Below are positions 6,763-13,927 of a DNA stretch of 32,274 nucleotides, piece by piece. Source of the DNA: Pararhodobacter sp. Lineage in GTDB: Bacteria > Pseudomonadota > Alphaproteobacteria > Rhodobacterales > Rhodobacteraceae. The notes below the pieces were generated by a model. It was given only the letters and a program-made list of their open reading frames with translations, was not told where the DNA came from and made no database searches. Both the position numbers and the translations under genes were made by a program. Within the stretch, counting starts at the first letter, position 1; every line of letters starts with the position of its first letter. The DNA is taken from assembly GCA_020832665.1 (NCBI GenBank), contig JAFIEG010000046.1, positions 1 through 32,274 on the forward strand, read 5' to 3'.

Positions 6763-9610
6763 GCGCCGCCCGAAAGTGGCCGGGCCCGCAGGCAATGCCG
6801 ACACCCCCGATGCAGGGGCGCTTGCTGCCGGTGCGGGCACGCCGCTCGCCTGCCCGCCGACGCCGAACGGGCGGCTGATCTGCCCGCAGGAAGAGATCGT
6901 CGACCTGGCGCACCTCGATGCGCGGCTGCAGGCAGCCTGCGCGGGCAAGAGCGACCAGCGCGAGATTCGCGCCGCTTGCGTGGCGGTGCTGGCCGAGGCG
7001 CTGAAGGCCGGCAATGCGGCACTGCGTGATGCCCTTGCCCTTGCGCCGCGCGACGCCCGCGCCTTTGTGCGTGCGCAGACCTGGCTGACCGATGCCGTGG
7101 TCACCGCGGCGCTCAATCTGGTAACCACGACCCTGCATCCGCGCCCCAACCCCACCAGCGGCGAGCATGTCGCGGTGCTGGCCGTGGGCGGCTATGGCCG
7201 CTCGGAGATGGCGCCGCATTCCGATGTCGATCTGCTGTTCCTGACACCGTGGAAGGTAACCGGCTGGACCGAGAGCGTGATCGAGAGCACGCTCTACATA
7301 TTGTGGGATCTCAAGCTCAAGGTTGGCCATGCCAGCCGCACCATCGACGACTGCCTGCGCCTGGGGCGCGAGGACTACACCATCCGCACCGCGCTACTGG
7401 AGCACCGTTTCCTTTGCGGCGACGCGGCGCTGGCCGAGCTGCTGACCACGCGCCTGCGCGGCGAGCTTTTCCGCAATACCGCCAGCGAGTTCATCGAGGC
7501 CAAGCTGGCCGAGCGTACGGCGCGCCATACCCGCCAGGGCGGGCAGCGCTACATGCTTGAACCCAATGTCAAGGAAGGCAAGGGGGGCCTGCGCGACCTG
7601 CAGACGCTCTACTGGATCGCAAAATACGTCCACGAGGTCGATCAGGCCGCCGAGCTGGTGGCGCTGGGCTTCTTTACCGCCGAGGAATACCAGAGCTTCC
7701 GTGCCGCCGAAACCTTCCTGTGGGCGGTGCGCTGCCATCTGCACCATATCAGCGCCCGTCCGGTCGACCAGCTGACTTTCGACATGCAGCCCGAAGTGGC
7801 CGAGCGCATGGGCTATGCCGATCATGGCGGGCGCCGCGCGGTCGAGCATTTCATGCAGGATTATTTCCGCCACGCCACCCGCGTCGGCGAGCTGACGCGC
7901 ATCTTTCTGGTTGCGCTCGAGGCGCGCCATGTCAAGCGCATGCCCGATTTTCTGCGCCTGCTGCGCCGCCGAAGGGTGAAGGCCGGCTACAAGGTCGAGT
8001 TGAACCGGCTCAACATCGCCGATCCGCAGGCGTTCCTGGCCGAGCCGGTGAACCTGCTTCGCCTGTTCGAGGAGGCGCTGCGCACCGGGCTTCTGATCCA
8101 CCCCGATGCCATGCGGCTGGTGGCGGGCAATCTGCATCTGATCGACGGCAAGCTGCGCGAAGACCCCGAAGCGGTGCGCATCTTTCTTGACCTGATGCTG
8201 AAACACGGCAACCCCGAACGCGCGCTCAGGCGCATGAACGAGCTGGGCGTGCTGGCCGCCTTCATTCCTGAATTCGAGCCGATCGTGGCGATGATGCAGT
8301 TCAACGTCTATCACCACTACACGGTAGACGAACACACCATCCAGTGCATCAGCACGCTGGCGCACATCGAGCGCGGCGAGTTGGTCGAGGAACTGCCCAT
8401 TGCCAGCCGCATTCTGGAAGAGGGCATCAACCGCAAGGTGCTCTATGTGGCGCTTTTGCTGCACGATATCGGCAAGGGAAGGCCCGAGGACCATTCGGTG
8501 CTGGGCGCGCAGATCGCGCGGCGGGTGGCGCCCAGGCTGCGGCTGAATGCCGAGGAAAGCGAGACGGTGGAATGGCTGGTGCGCCACCATCTGCTGATGT
8601 CGGACACGGCGCAGAAACGCGATATCGGCGACCCGCGCACGGTGCGCGATTTCGCCCGCGCGGTGCAAACACGCAAGAGGCTGGACCTGCTGACGGTGAT
8701 GACCGTGTGCGACATCCGCGGCGTGGGGCCGGGGACATGGAACAACTGGAAGGCCATGCTGCTGCGCCAGCTCTATCGCGACACCGCCGAGGCGCTGGAG
8801 CACGGGCTGGAAGTAGCCAGCCGCGCCAAGCGCGAGAACGAGGCCAGGCGCGTGCTGCGCCAGGCGCTGGCCGACTGGCCGCGCGCTGCGCTGCGCACCG
8901 AGACCCAGCGTCATTACGGCCCCTACTGGCAAGGGCTGGCCACCGAGACCCATGTCACCTTCGCCCGGCTGCTGCGCGATATCGACGATGACGAGATCCG
9001 CATCGACCTGCACCCCGACCCGGCACGCGACGCCACGCGCGCGTGTTTCGCGCTCGCCGATCACCCCGGCATCTTCTCGCGCCTGGCCGGCGCGCTGGCG
9101 ATGGCCGGCGCCAATATCGTCGACGCGCGCACCTATACCTCGAAGGACGGTTACGCCACGGCGGTTTTCTGGATACAGGACGCCGAGGGTCACCCTTTCG
9201 AGGAATCGCGCCTGCCCCGGCTGCGCCGGACCATCGAGCGCACCTTTGCGGGCGAACTGGTGGCCTCGGAGGAGTTGAAGGAACGCGATCGGATGCGCAA
9301 GCGCGAGCGCCGCTTCCAGATCCCCACTACCATCACCTTCGACAATGACGGCTCGGATATCTATACCATCATCGAGGTCGATACCCGCGACCGGCCCGGG
9401 CTGCTCCATGATCTGACACGCACCCTGGCCGAGGCCAATATCTCGATTGCCAGCGCGGTGATCGCCACCTATGGCGTGCAGGTGGTGGATACCTTCTATG
9501 TCAAGGATATGTTCGGGCTGAAACTGCATGCGAAATCACGCCAGGAAGCGCTGGAAAAGAAGCTGCGCGCGGCCATCGAGGCCGGTGCGCGCCGCGCGGT
9601 CAAGGCGTGA
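6722..9610 (+). CDS. glnD: Bifunctional uridylyltransferase/uridylyl-removing enzyme (PII sensor)
   Basis: GlnD senses glutamine and adds or removes UMP on PII proteins (GlnB/GlnK), setting the cell's nitrogen state. Order of domains: nucleotidyltransferase with GGYGRSEM..SDVDLLFL (about residue 156), the PII-UTase linker region, an HD phosphohydrolase domain with LLHDIGKGRPEDH (about 578-590), and two C-terminal ACT domains (about 780-820 and 890-930) that bind glutamine. No ATG is available near the expected start. I chose TTG 6722 because GAAGAGG (6706-6712) stands nine bases before it; this overlaps lpoA by 41 bases. GTG 6776, just after lpoA, is the alternative. Either way the protein is about 945-962 residues, near family length. 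Confidence 0.93.
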   Translation: MTPRHAPSSAPVSERRPKVAGPAGNADTPDAGALAAGAGTPLACPPTPNGRLICPQEEIVDLAHLDARLQAACAGKSDQREIRAACVAVLAEALKAGNAALRDALALAPRDARAFVRAQTWLTDAVVTAALNLVTTTLHPRPNPTSGEHVAVLAVGGYGRSEMAPHSDVDLLFLTPWKVTGWTESVIESTLYILWDLKLKVGHASRTIDDCLRLGREDYTIRTALLEHRFLCGDAALAELLTTRLRGELFRNTASEFIEAKLAERTARHTRQGGQRYMLEPNVKEGKGGLRDLQTLYWIAKYVHEVDQAAELVALGFFTAEEYQSFRAAETFLWAVRCHLHHISARPVDQLTFDMQPEVAERMGYADHGGRRAVEHFMQDYFRHATRVGELTRIFLVALEARHVKRMPDFLRLLRRRRVKAGYKVELNRLNIADPQAFLAEPVNLLRLFEEALRTGLLIHPDAMRLVAGNLHLIDGKLREDPEAVRIFLDLMLKHGNPERALRRMNELGVLAAFIPEFEPIVAMMQFNVYHHYTVDEHTIQCISTLAHIERGELVEELPIASRILEEGINRKVLYVALLLHDIGKGRPEDHSVLGAQIARRVAPRLRLNAEESETVEWLVRHHLLMSDTAQKRDIGDPRTVRDFARAVQTRKRLDLLTVMTVCDIRGVGPGTWNNWKAMLLRQLYRDTAEALEHGLEVASRAKRENEARRVLRQALADWPRAALRTETQRHYGPYWQGLATETHVTFARLLRDIDDDEIRIDLHPDPARDATRACFALADHPGIFSRLAGALAMAGANIVDARTYTSKDGYATAVFWIQDAEGHPFEESRLPRLRRTIERTFAGELVASEELKERDRMRKRERRFQIPTTITFDNDGSDIYTIIEVDTRDRPGLLHDLTRTLAEANISIASAVIATYGVQVVDTFYVKDMFGLKLHAKSRQEALEKKLRAAIEAGARRAVKA

Positions 9611-9655
9611 GGCGCCTGGGCGGCCGAGGCGGAACGACAAGCGGTGGGGCGGATC

Positions 9656-9790
9656 CCGCCCGCCCGCGCCGGATCGGCGATCCGGCACCGGCGGTTGGGC
9701 CGTGCTCGTGCCTGCGGCACGAGCCTGTCGGGGCTCTGCCCCCGTGCCTGCGGCGCTCCCCCGGCGTATTTTCGGCAAGATGAAGCGCAA
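9656..9790. repeat. Mosaic of three small hairpins plus a conserved tail between glnD and murJ
   Basis: Three perfect stems with 3-base loops follow each other: GCCGGATC/GATCCGGC (9668-9686), GCTCGTGCC/GGCACGAGC (9704-9724) and GGGGC/GCCCC (9730-9742). They are followed by GCGCTCCCCCGGCGTATTTT and GCAAGATGAAG (9751-9785). From memory, a CCCCCGG..TATTT..AAGATGAAG tail is a frequent intergenic element in Rhodobacterales genomes. It could end or attenuate the glnD transcript; the murJ ribosome site follows at once. Confidence 0.6.
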
Positions 9791-9802
9791 GGAGCGCCCG
9801 GC

Positions 9803-11362
9803 ATGACCCCGATCCGGCTGATGCGCAGCTTCGCCACGGTGGGCGGCTGGACGCTGGCAAGCCGCGTTCTGGGCTTTGTGCGTGACATCTTGATGGCGAA
9901 GTACATCGGCGCCGGGGCGGTGGCGGATGCGTTCTTCGTGGCCTTCTCGCTGCCCAACATGTTTCGCCGCTTCTTTGCCGAGGGTGCCTTCAACGCCGCC
10001 TTCGTGCCGCTCTTTACCCGCAAGCTGACCGAATCGAAGGCCGAGGCCGAGGATTTCGCACGAGATGCCTACTGGTTCATGGCCAGTTTCCTGATCGTGT
10101 TCTCGGTGCTGGCGATGCTGGCGATGCCGCTACTGGTATTCGCCATGGCCGCCGGGTTTGGCGCCGATGAGCGCTTCGACATGGCGGTGATCTTCGGGCG
10201 CATCGCCTTTCCCTATATCCTGTTCGTCTCGCTGACCGCGCTGATCTCGGGCATGCTCAATGCCACCGGCCGCTTCTGGGCGGCGGCGGCGGCGCCGGTC
10301 ATGCTGAACACGGCCCTAATCGGTGCGCTGCTCCTGGGCGCGTCAATGGGCTGGCCGATGGGGCTGGTGCTGAGCTGGGCGGTGCCGGTGGGCGGCATCG
10401 CGCAACTGGCGGCGGTGTGGCTGGCGGTAAAGCGCGCCGGCTTCAGCCTGCGCTTTCGCCGGCCGCGGCTGACACCAGAGCTGAAGCGGCTGTTCATCAT
10501 TGCCGGGCCCGCCATCCTGGCCGGCGGGGTGGTGCAGATCAACCTGATCGTCGGCCGGCAGGTGGCAAGCTTCACCGAGAACGCCGTTTCCTGGCTTTCC
10601 TATGCCGACCGGCTTTACCAACTGCCACTGGGGGTGGTGGGCATTGCCGTGGGGGTGGTGCTGCTGCCTGAACTGTCGCGCCGGCTGCGAGAAGGCGAGG
10701 CCAGTGGCGCGCGTGATGCCTTCAATCGCGGCATGGAGTTCTCGCTGGCGCTGACGCTGCCGGCGGCTGTGGCGCTGGTGGTGGTGGCCGAACCGATCAT
10801 CTCGGTTCTGTTCGAACGCGGCGCATTCGAGCGCGCAGATACGGTGAATACCGCCCTGGCGCTGGCAGTCTACGGGCTGGGGCTGCCCGCCTTTGTTCTG
10901 CACAAGGTGTTGCAGCCGCTCTATTTTGCGCGCGAGGACACGCGCAGCCCGTTCCGATTTGCGCTCAATGCGATGGTGGTGAATGCCGTTATCGCGGTGG
11001 GGCTGATGCCCTTCATCGGCTTCATCGCCGCCGCCTGGGGCACCACTTTTGCAGGCTGGGCAATGGTCTGGCAGCTGTGGCGCGGATCGCGCGGCATGGG
11101 AAAGGCCGCGCGCGCCGACGCGCGGCTGCGCAACCGGCTGTGGCGAATGGCGCTGGCCTCGGCCTTCATGGGGCTGAGCCTGTGGCTGGCCGCAGCCGCC
11201 CTGGGCCCGATGCTGGCCGGCCCGGCGCGGGTGCTGGCGCTCATGGCCCTGGTGGGGGTTGGCACGGTCAGCTATTTCGGGCTGGGGGCGCTGATCGGCG
11301 CCTTCCGGCTGTCGGATATCCGCGCCGCCATGCGCCGAGGGCAGCCGCCGCAGTCCGGTTGA
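9803..11362 (+). CDS. murJ: Lipid II flippase MurJ
   Basis: MurJ moves lipid II across the inner membrane for peptidoglycan synthesis. The 519-residue protein is almost wholly hydrophobic helices, consistent with the family's 14 membrane spans. The N-terminal signature is clear: SRVLGFVRDILMAKYIG, ADAFFVAFSLPNMFRRFFAEGAF and FVPLF. I chose ATG 9803 because AAGGAG (9789-9794) precedes it and the family homology begins there; an upstream in-frame ATG at 9644 reads into the repeat mosaic. It runs in the same direction as glnD, 192 bases downstream, and converges on the alpha/beta hydrolase. Confidence 0.95.
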   Translation: MTPIRLMRSFATVGGWTLASRVLGFVRDILMAKYIGAGAVADAFFVAFSLPNMFRRFFAEGAFNAAFVPLFTRKLTESKAEAEDFARDAYWFMASFLIVFSVLAMLAMPLLVFAMAAGFGADERFDMAVIFGRIAFPYILFVSLTALISGMLNATGRFWAAAAAPVMLNTALIGALLLGASMGWPMGLVLSWAVPVGGIAQLAAVWLAVKRAGFSLRFRRPRLTPELKRLFIIAGPAILAGGVVQINLIVGRQVASFTENAVSWLSYADRLYQLPLGVVGIAVGVVLLPELSRRLREGEASGARDAFNRGMEFSLALTLPAAVALVVVAEPIISVLFERGAFERADTVNTALALAVYGLGLPAFVLHKVLQPLYFAREDTRSPFRFALNAMVVNAVIAVGLMPFIGFIAAAWGTTFAGWAMVWQLWRGSRGMGKAARADARLRNRLWRMALASAFMGLSLWLAAAALGPMLAGPARVLALMALVGVGTVSYFGLGALIGAFRLSDIRAAMRRGQPPQSG

Positions 11363-11415
11363 TGCCCAATCCGTTTGATCGTTTCCGACACCCTGGCCTG
11401 GACAACCTGGCCAGT
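11361..11415. repeat. Dispersed intergenic repeat, copy C (partial)
   Basis: The space between the converging murJ and hydrolase genes contains CCGTTTGATCG, TTTCCGACACCCTGGCCTG and related bases that align with the first half of copy A at 3894-3931. The second half (CCCGCCCG...GTCGCGC) is missing, so this looks like a shortened copy. Confidence 0.5.
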
Positions 11416-11437
11416 ATGCCATCGGCCCAAGATCGTA

Positions 11438-12241
11438 TCAAAGCCCGCCGATCACCGCCTCGGTCAGATCGCCATCGGGCTCGCGCAGCGGATCGATGAC
11501 ATCGAAATGATGCCTGCCCGGCGCCGCGTGCCAGGGGCAATCCCATTCCTCGGACAGGAGCCGCGCTTGCCACAGAAAGGCCGGCCGCTCCTGCGCGCCC
11601 ACCCAGACCGTCGCATCCACACCCTCGCGCTTGCGCAAGAGCGCCGGGCTTTGCGCCGCGGCCTCGGCGGCGTCGATGCTCAGCTTTTCATTCATGGCGG
11701 TCTGCATCAGCGGGCGCAGATCGGCCAAGGGCGAGATCGGCACCACGCGCGCCAGCCGCGCCGCACATGCCGGGCGCAGGTCTGTGCAGGCCATGCGCGC
11801 CGAAAGATGCCCGCCGGCGGAATGGCCACACAGCGCTATCGGCCCGTCGGGCACCTGCACCGCCGCCGCGCCGATGGCGGCCTCGATCTCGCCCACCATT
11901 TCGCTGATGCGCGCCTCGGGCGCCAGCGTATAGCCCGGCATGGCCACCGCCCAGCCGCGCGCCAGCGCCCCGGCGGCAAAGCCTGACCAGTCCTCGGGGC
12001 CAAAGGCCAGCCAGTAGCCGCCATGAATGAACACCATAAGCCCGCGCGGCACGCCCTCGGGCAGGAACAGATCATAGCGCTGGCGAGCGCTCTGCCCATA
12101 GGCAAGCCCGCTTCGCGCTCGCTCGCCCAGTCCATCGCGCAGCGCCGCGGCATCGGCGCGCCAGCGCAGTGGAAATTCATCGGCGCCGGGGATGAAATCG
12201 GCATTGGCGTAATCGCGTGACAGGTCGGGCAGGGCGTTCAT
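11438..12241 (-). CDS. Alpha/beta hydrolase, arylformamidase-like
   Basis: A 267-residue serine hydrolase with an HGGYW oxyanion motif, the nucleophile elbow GHSAGG and a late His in PGRHHFDVI, a combination seen in kynurenine-formamidase-like (KynB/BD-FAE type) hydrolases. Neither kynureninase nor tryptophan dioxygenase is nearby, so the formamidase role is only a possibility. I chose ATG 12241 because GGAG lies seven bases upstream; the in-frame ATGs at 12247 and 12301 are less well placed. It is divergent from the succinate-semialdehyde dehydrogenase gene, with 77 bases between the two starts. No signal peptide is apparent. Confidence 0.85.
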   Translation of the reverse strand: MNALPDLSRDYANADFIPGADEFPLRWRADAAALRDGLGERARSGLAYGQSARQRYDLFLPEGVPRGLMVFIHGGYWLAFGPEDWSGFAAGALARGWAVAMPGYTLAPEARISEMVGEIEAAIGAAAVQVPDGPIALCGHSAGGHLSARMACTDLRPACAARLARVVPISPLADLRPLMQTAMNEKLSIDAAEAAAQSPALLRKREGVDATVWVGAQERPAFLWQARLLSEEWDCPWHAAPGRHHFDVIDPLREPDGDLTEAVIGGL

Positions 12242-12318
12242 TGTCATCTCCGCTGTATTATGATCAAACTCACGCAACTTGACGGGGCCGGCAAGCCCCA
12301 ATTCTTCGGGAGGATGCC

Positions 12319-13797
12319 ATGCTCGACAAGACCACCGATCTGCGCTCGCTGCTGAAAGACCCCGCGCTGCTGGAAACCCGCGCCTTTGTCGACGGCGAAT
12401 GGGTCGATGCCGATGACGGCGCCACCTTTGCGGTCATCAACCCCGCGCGCGGTGATGTCATCGCCCAGGTGGCCGATCTGTCGCGCGCCGAGGTGGCGCG
12501 CGCCATTGCCGCCGCCGATGTGGCGCGGCGCGACTGGGCGGCGCGCACGGGCAAGGAACGCGCCGTCATCATGCGCAAATGGTTCGATCTGATGGTGGAA
12601 AACGCAGATGACCTGGCCACCATCCTGACCGCCGAAATGGGCAAGCCGCTGGCCGAGGCGCGCGGCGAGATACTCTATGGCGCCAGCTTCGTCGAATGGT
12701 TCGGCGAGGAAGCCAAGCGCATCTATGGCGAAACCATCCCCGGCCACCAGCCCGACAAGCGCATCAGCGTCATTCGCCAGCCCATCGGAGTGGCGGCCTC
12801 GATCACGCCGTGGAACTTTCCCAACGCCATGATCGCGCGCAAGGTGGCCCCGGCGCTGGCGGTGGGCTGCGGTTTCGTTGGTCGCCCGGCCGCCGAGACG
12901 CCGCTTTCGGCGCTGGCCATGGCGGTGCTGGCCGAGCGCGCGGGCGTGCCCAAGGGGGTGATGAGCATCGTCACCTCGTCGCGCTCGTCTGATATCGGCA
13001 AGGAATTTTGTGAGAATCCGGCAGTGCGCAAGCTAACCTTCACCGGCTCGACCGAGGTGGGGCGCATCCTGTTGCGCCAGGCCGCCGATCAGGTGATCAA
13101 ATGCTCGATGGAACTGGGCGGCAACGCGCCCTTCATCGTCTTCGACGACGCCGATCTCGACGCTGCCGTCGAGGGCGCGATCATGTCTAAGTATCGCAAT
13201 AACGGCCAGACCTGCGTTTGCGCCAACCGCATCTATGTGCAGGCCGGGGTTTACGATGCCTTTGCCGAAAAGCTCAAGGCAGCGGTGGAGAAGCTGAAGG
13301 TGGGCGACGGGCTGGAGCAAGGCACCGATCTGGGCCCGCTGATCAACGAAGCGGCGGTGGAGAAGGTTGAGGAACACATCAAGGATGTGCTCGGCCATGG
13401 GGGCAAGCTGCTCACCGGCGGGCGGCGGCATGGCAATGGCGGCTCGTTTTTCGAGCCCACCATCGTCACCGGCGTTACCCAGGCGATGAAGGTGGCGAAA
13501 GAGGAAACCTTCGGCCCGCTGGCGCCGCTTTTCCGCTTCGATACCGAGGACGAGGTGATCGGCTACGCCAATGACACCATCTTCGGGCTGGCGGCCTATT
13601 TCTATGCGCGCGATGTGGGGCGCATCACCCGCGTGCAGGAGGGGCTGGAATACGGCATCGTGGGGGTGAATACAGGCATCATTTCAACCGAGGTGGCGCC
13701 CTTCGGCGGGGTCAAGCAATCGGGGCTGGGCCGCGAGGGCTCGCGCCACGGGATCGAGGATTACCTGGAAATGAAGTATGTCTGCCTGAGCGTGTGA
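12319..13797 (+). CDS. gabD: NAD(P)-dependent succinate-semialdehyde dehydrogenase
   Basis: Oxidises succinate semialdehyde to succinate, the last step of the GABA shunt. The 492-residue aldehyde dehydrogenase shows SITPWNFP with oxyanion Asn166, GSTEVG (243-248), general base Glu265 in MELGGNAP and GQTCVCAN with catalytic Cys299. Cys301 forms the CxC pair used as a redox switch in human SSADH. The normally invariant Lys of the VxKPA motif, which holds the cofactor ribose, is Arg189 (VGRPAAETP), an unusual change. GGGAGGA (12309-12315) is a strong ribosome site. No GABA transaminase gene is adjacent. Confidence 0.93.
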   Translation: MLDKTTDLRSLLKDPALLETRAFVDGEWVDADDGATFAVINPARGDVIAQVADLSRAEVARAIAAADVARRDWAARTGKERAVIMRKWFDLMVENADDLATILTAEMGKPLAEARGEILYGASFVEWFGEEAKRIYGETIPGHQPDKRISVIRQPIGVAASITPWNFPNAMIARKVAPALAVGCGFVGRPAAETPLSALAMAVLAERAGVPKGVMSIVTSSRSSDIGKEFCENPAVRKLTFTGSTEVGRILLRQAADQVIKCSMELGGNAPFIVFDDADLDAAVEGAIMSKYRNNGQTCVCANRIYVQAGVYDAFAEKLKAAVEKLKVGDGLEQGTDLGPLINEAAVEKVEEHIKDVLGHGGKLLTGGRRHGNGGSFFEPTIVTGVTQAMKVAKEETFGPLAPLFRFDTEDEVIGYANDTIFGLAAYFYARDVGRITRVQEGLEYGIVGVNTGIISTEVAPFGGVKQSGLGREGSRHGIEDYLEMKYVCLSV

Positions 13798-13927
13798 GCG
13801 GCAAGGAACCTGTTGCAGCAAGGCACGGGGGCGCCGGAGAAAAGGCGCGTCCAATATAAATCTTTGGCGCTTCACATTCGCGTGTTAGCCTTGCAGGCAC
13901 GCGCGAGGGAGGGGTCAAGGGGGCCAG

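Noticed and set aside
5455-7155. Open frame of about 560 codons opposite lpoA and glnD
   Set aside because: Antisense to two well supported genes, with no motifs and low-complexity composition.
7394-9529. Open frame of over 700 codons on the minus strand opposite glnD
   Set aside because: It is the antisense shadow of a certain gene; its His/Gln/Arg/Gly-rich composition is typical of reversed GC-rich coding DNA and no domain is recognisable.
12242-12318. Promoter for gabD (TTGACG at 12279)
   Set aside because: No acceptable -10 lies at 16-18 bases; the best choice is TTCTTC, too weak to report.
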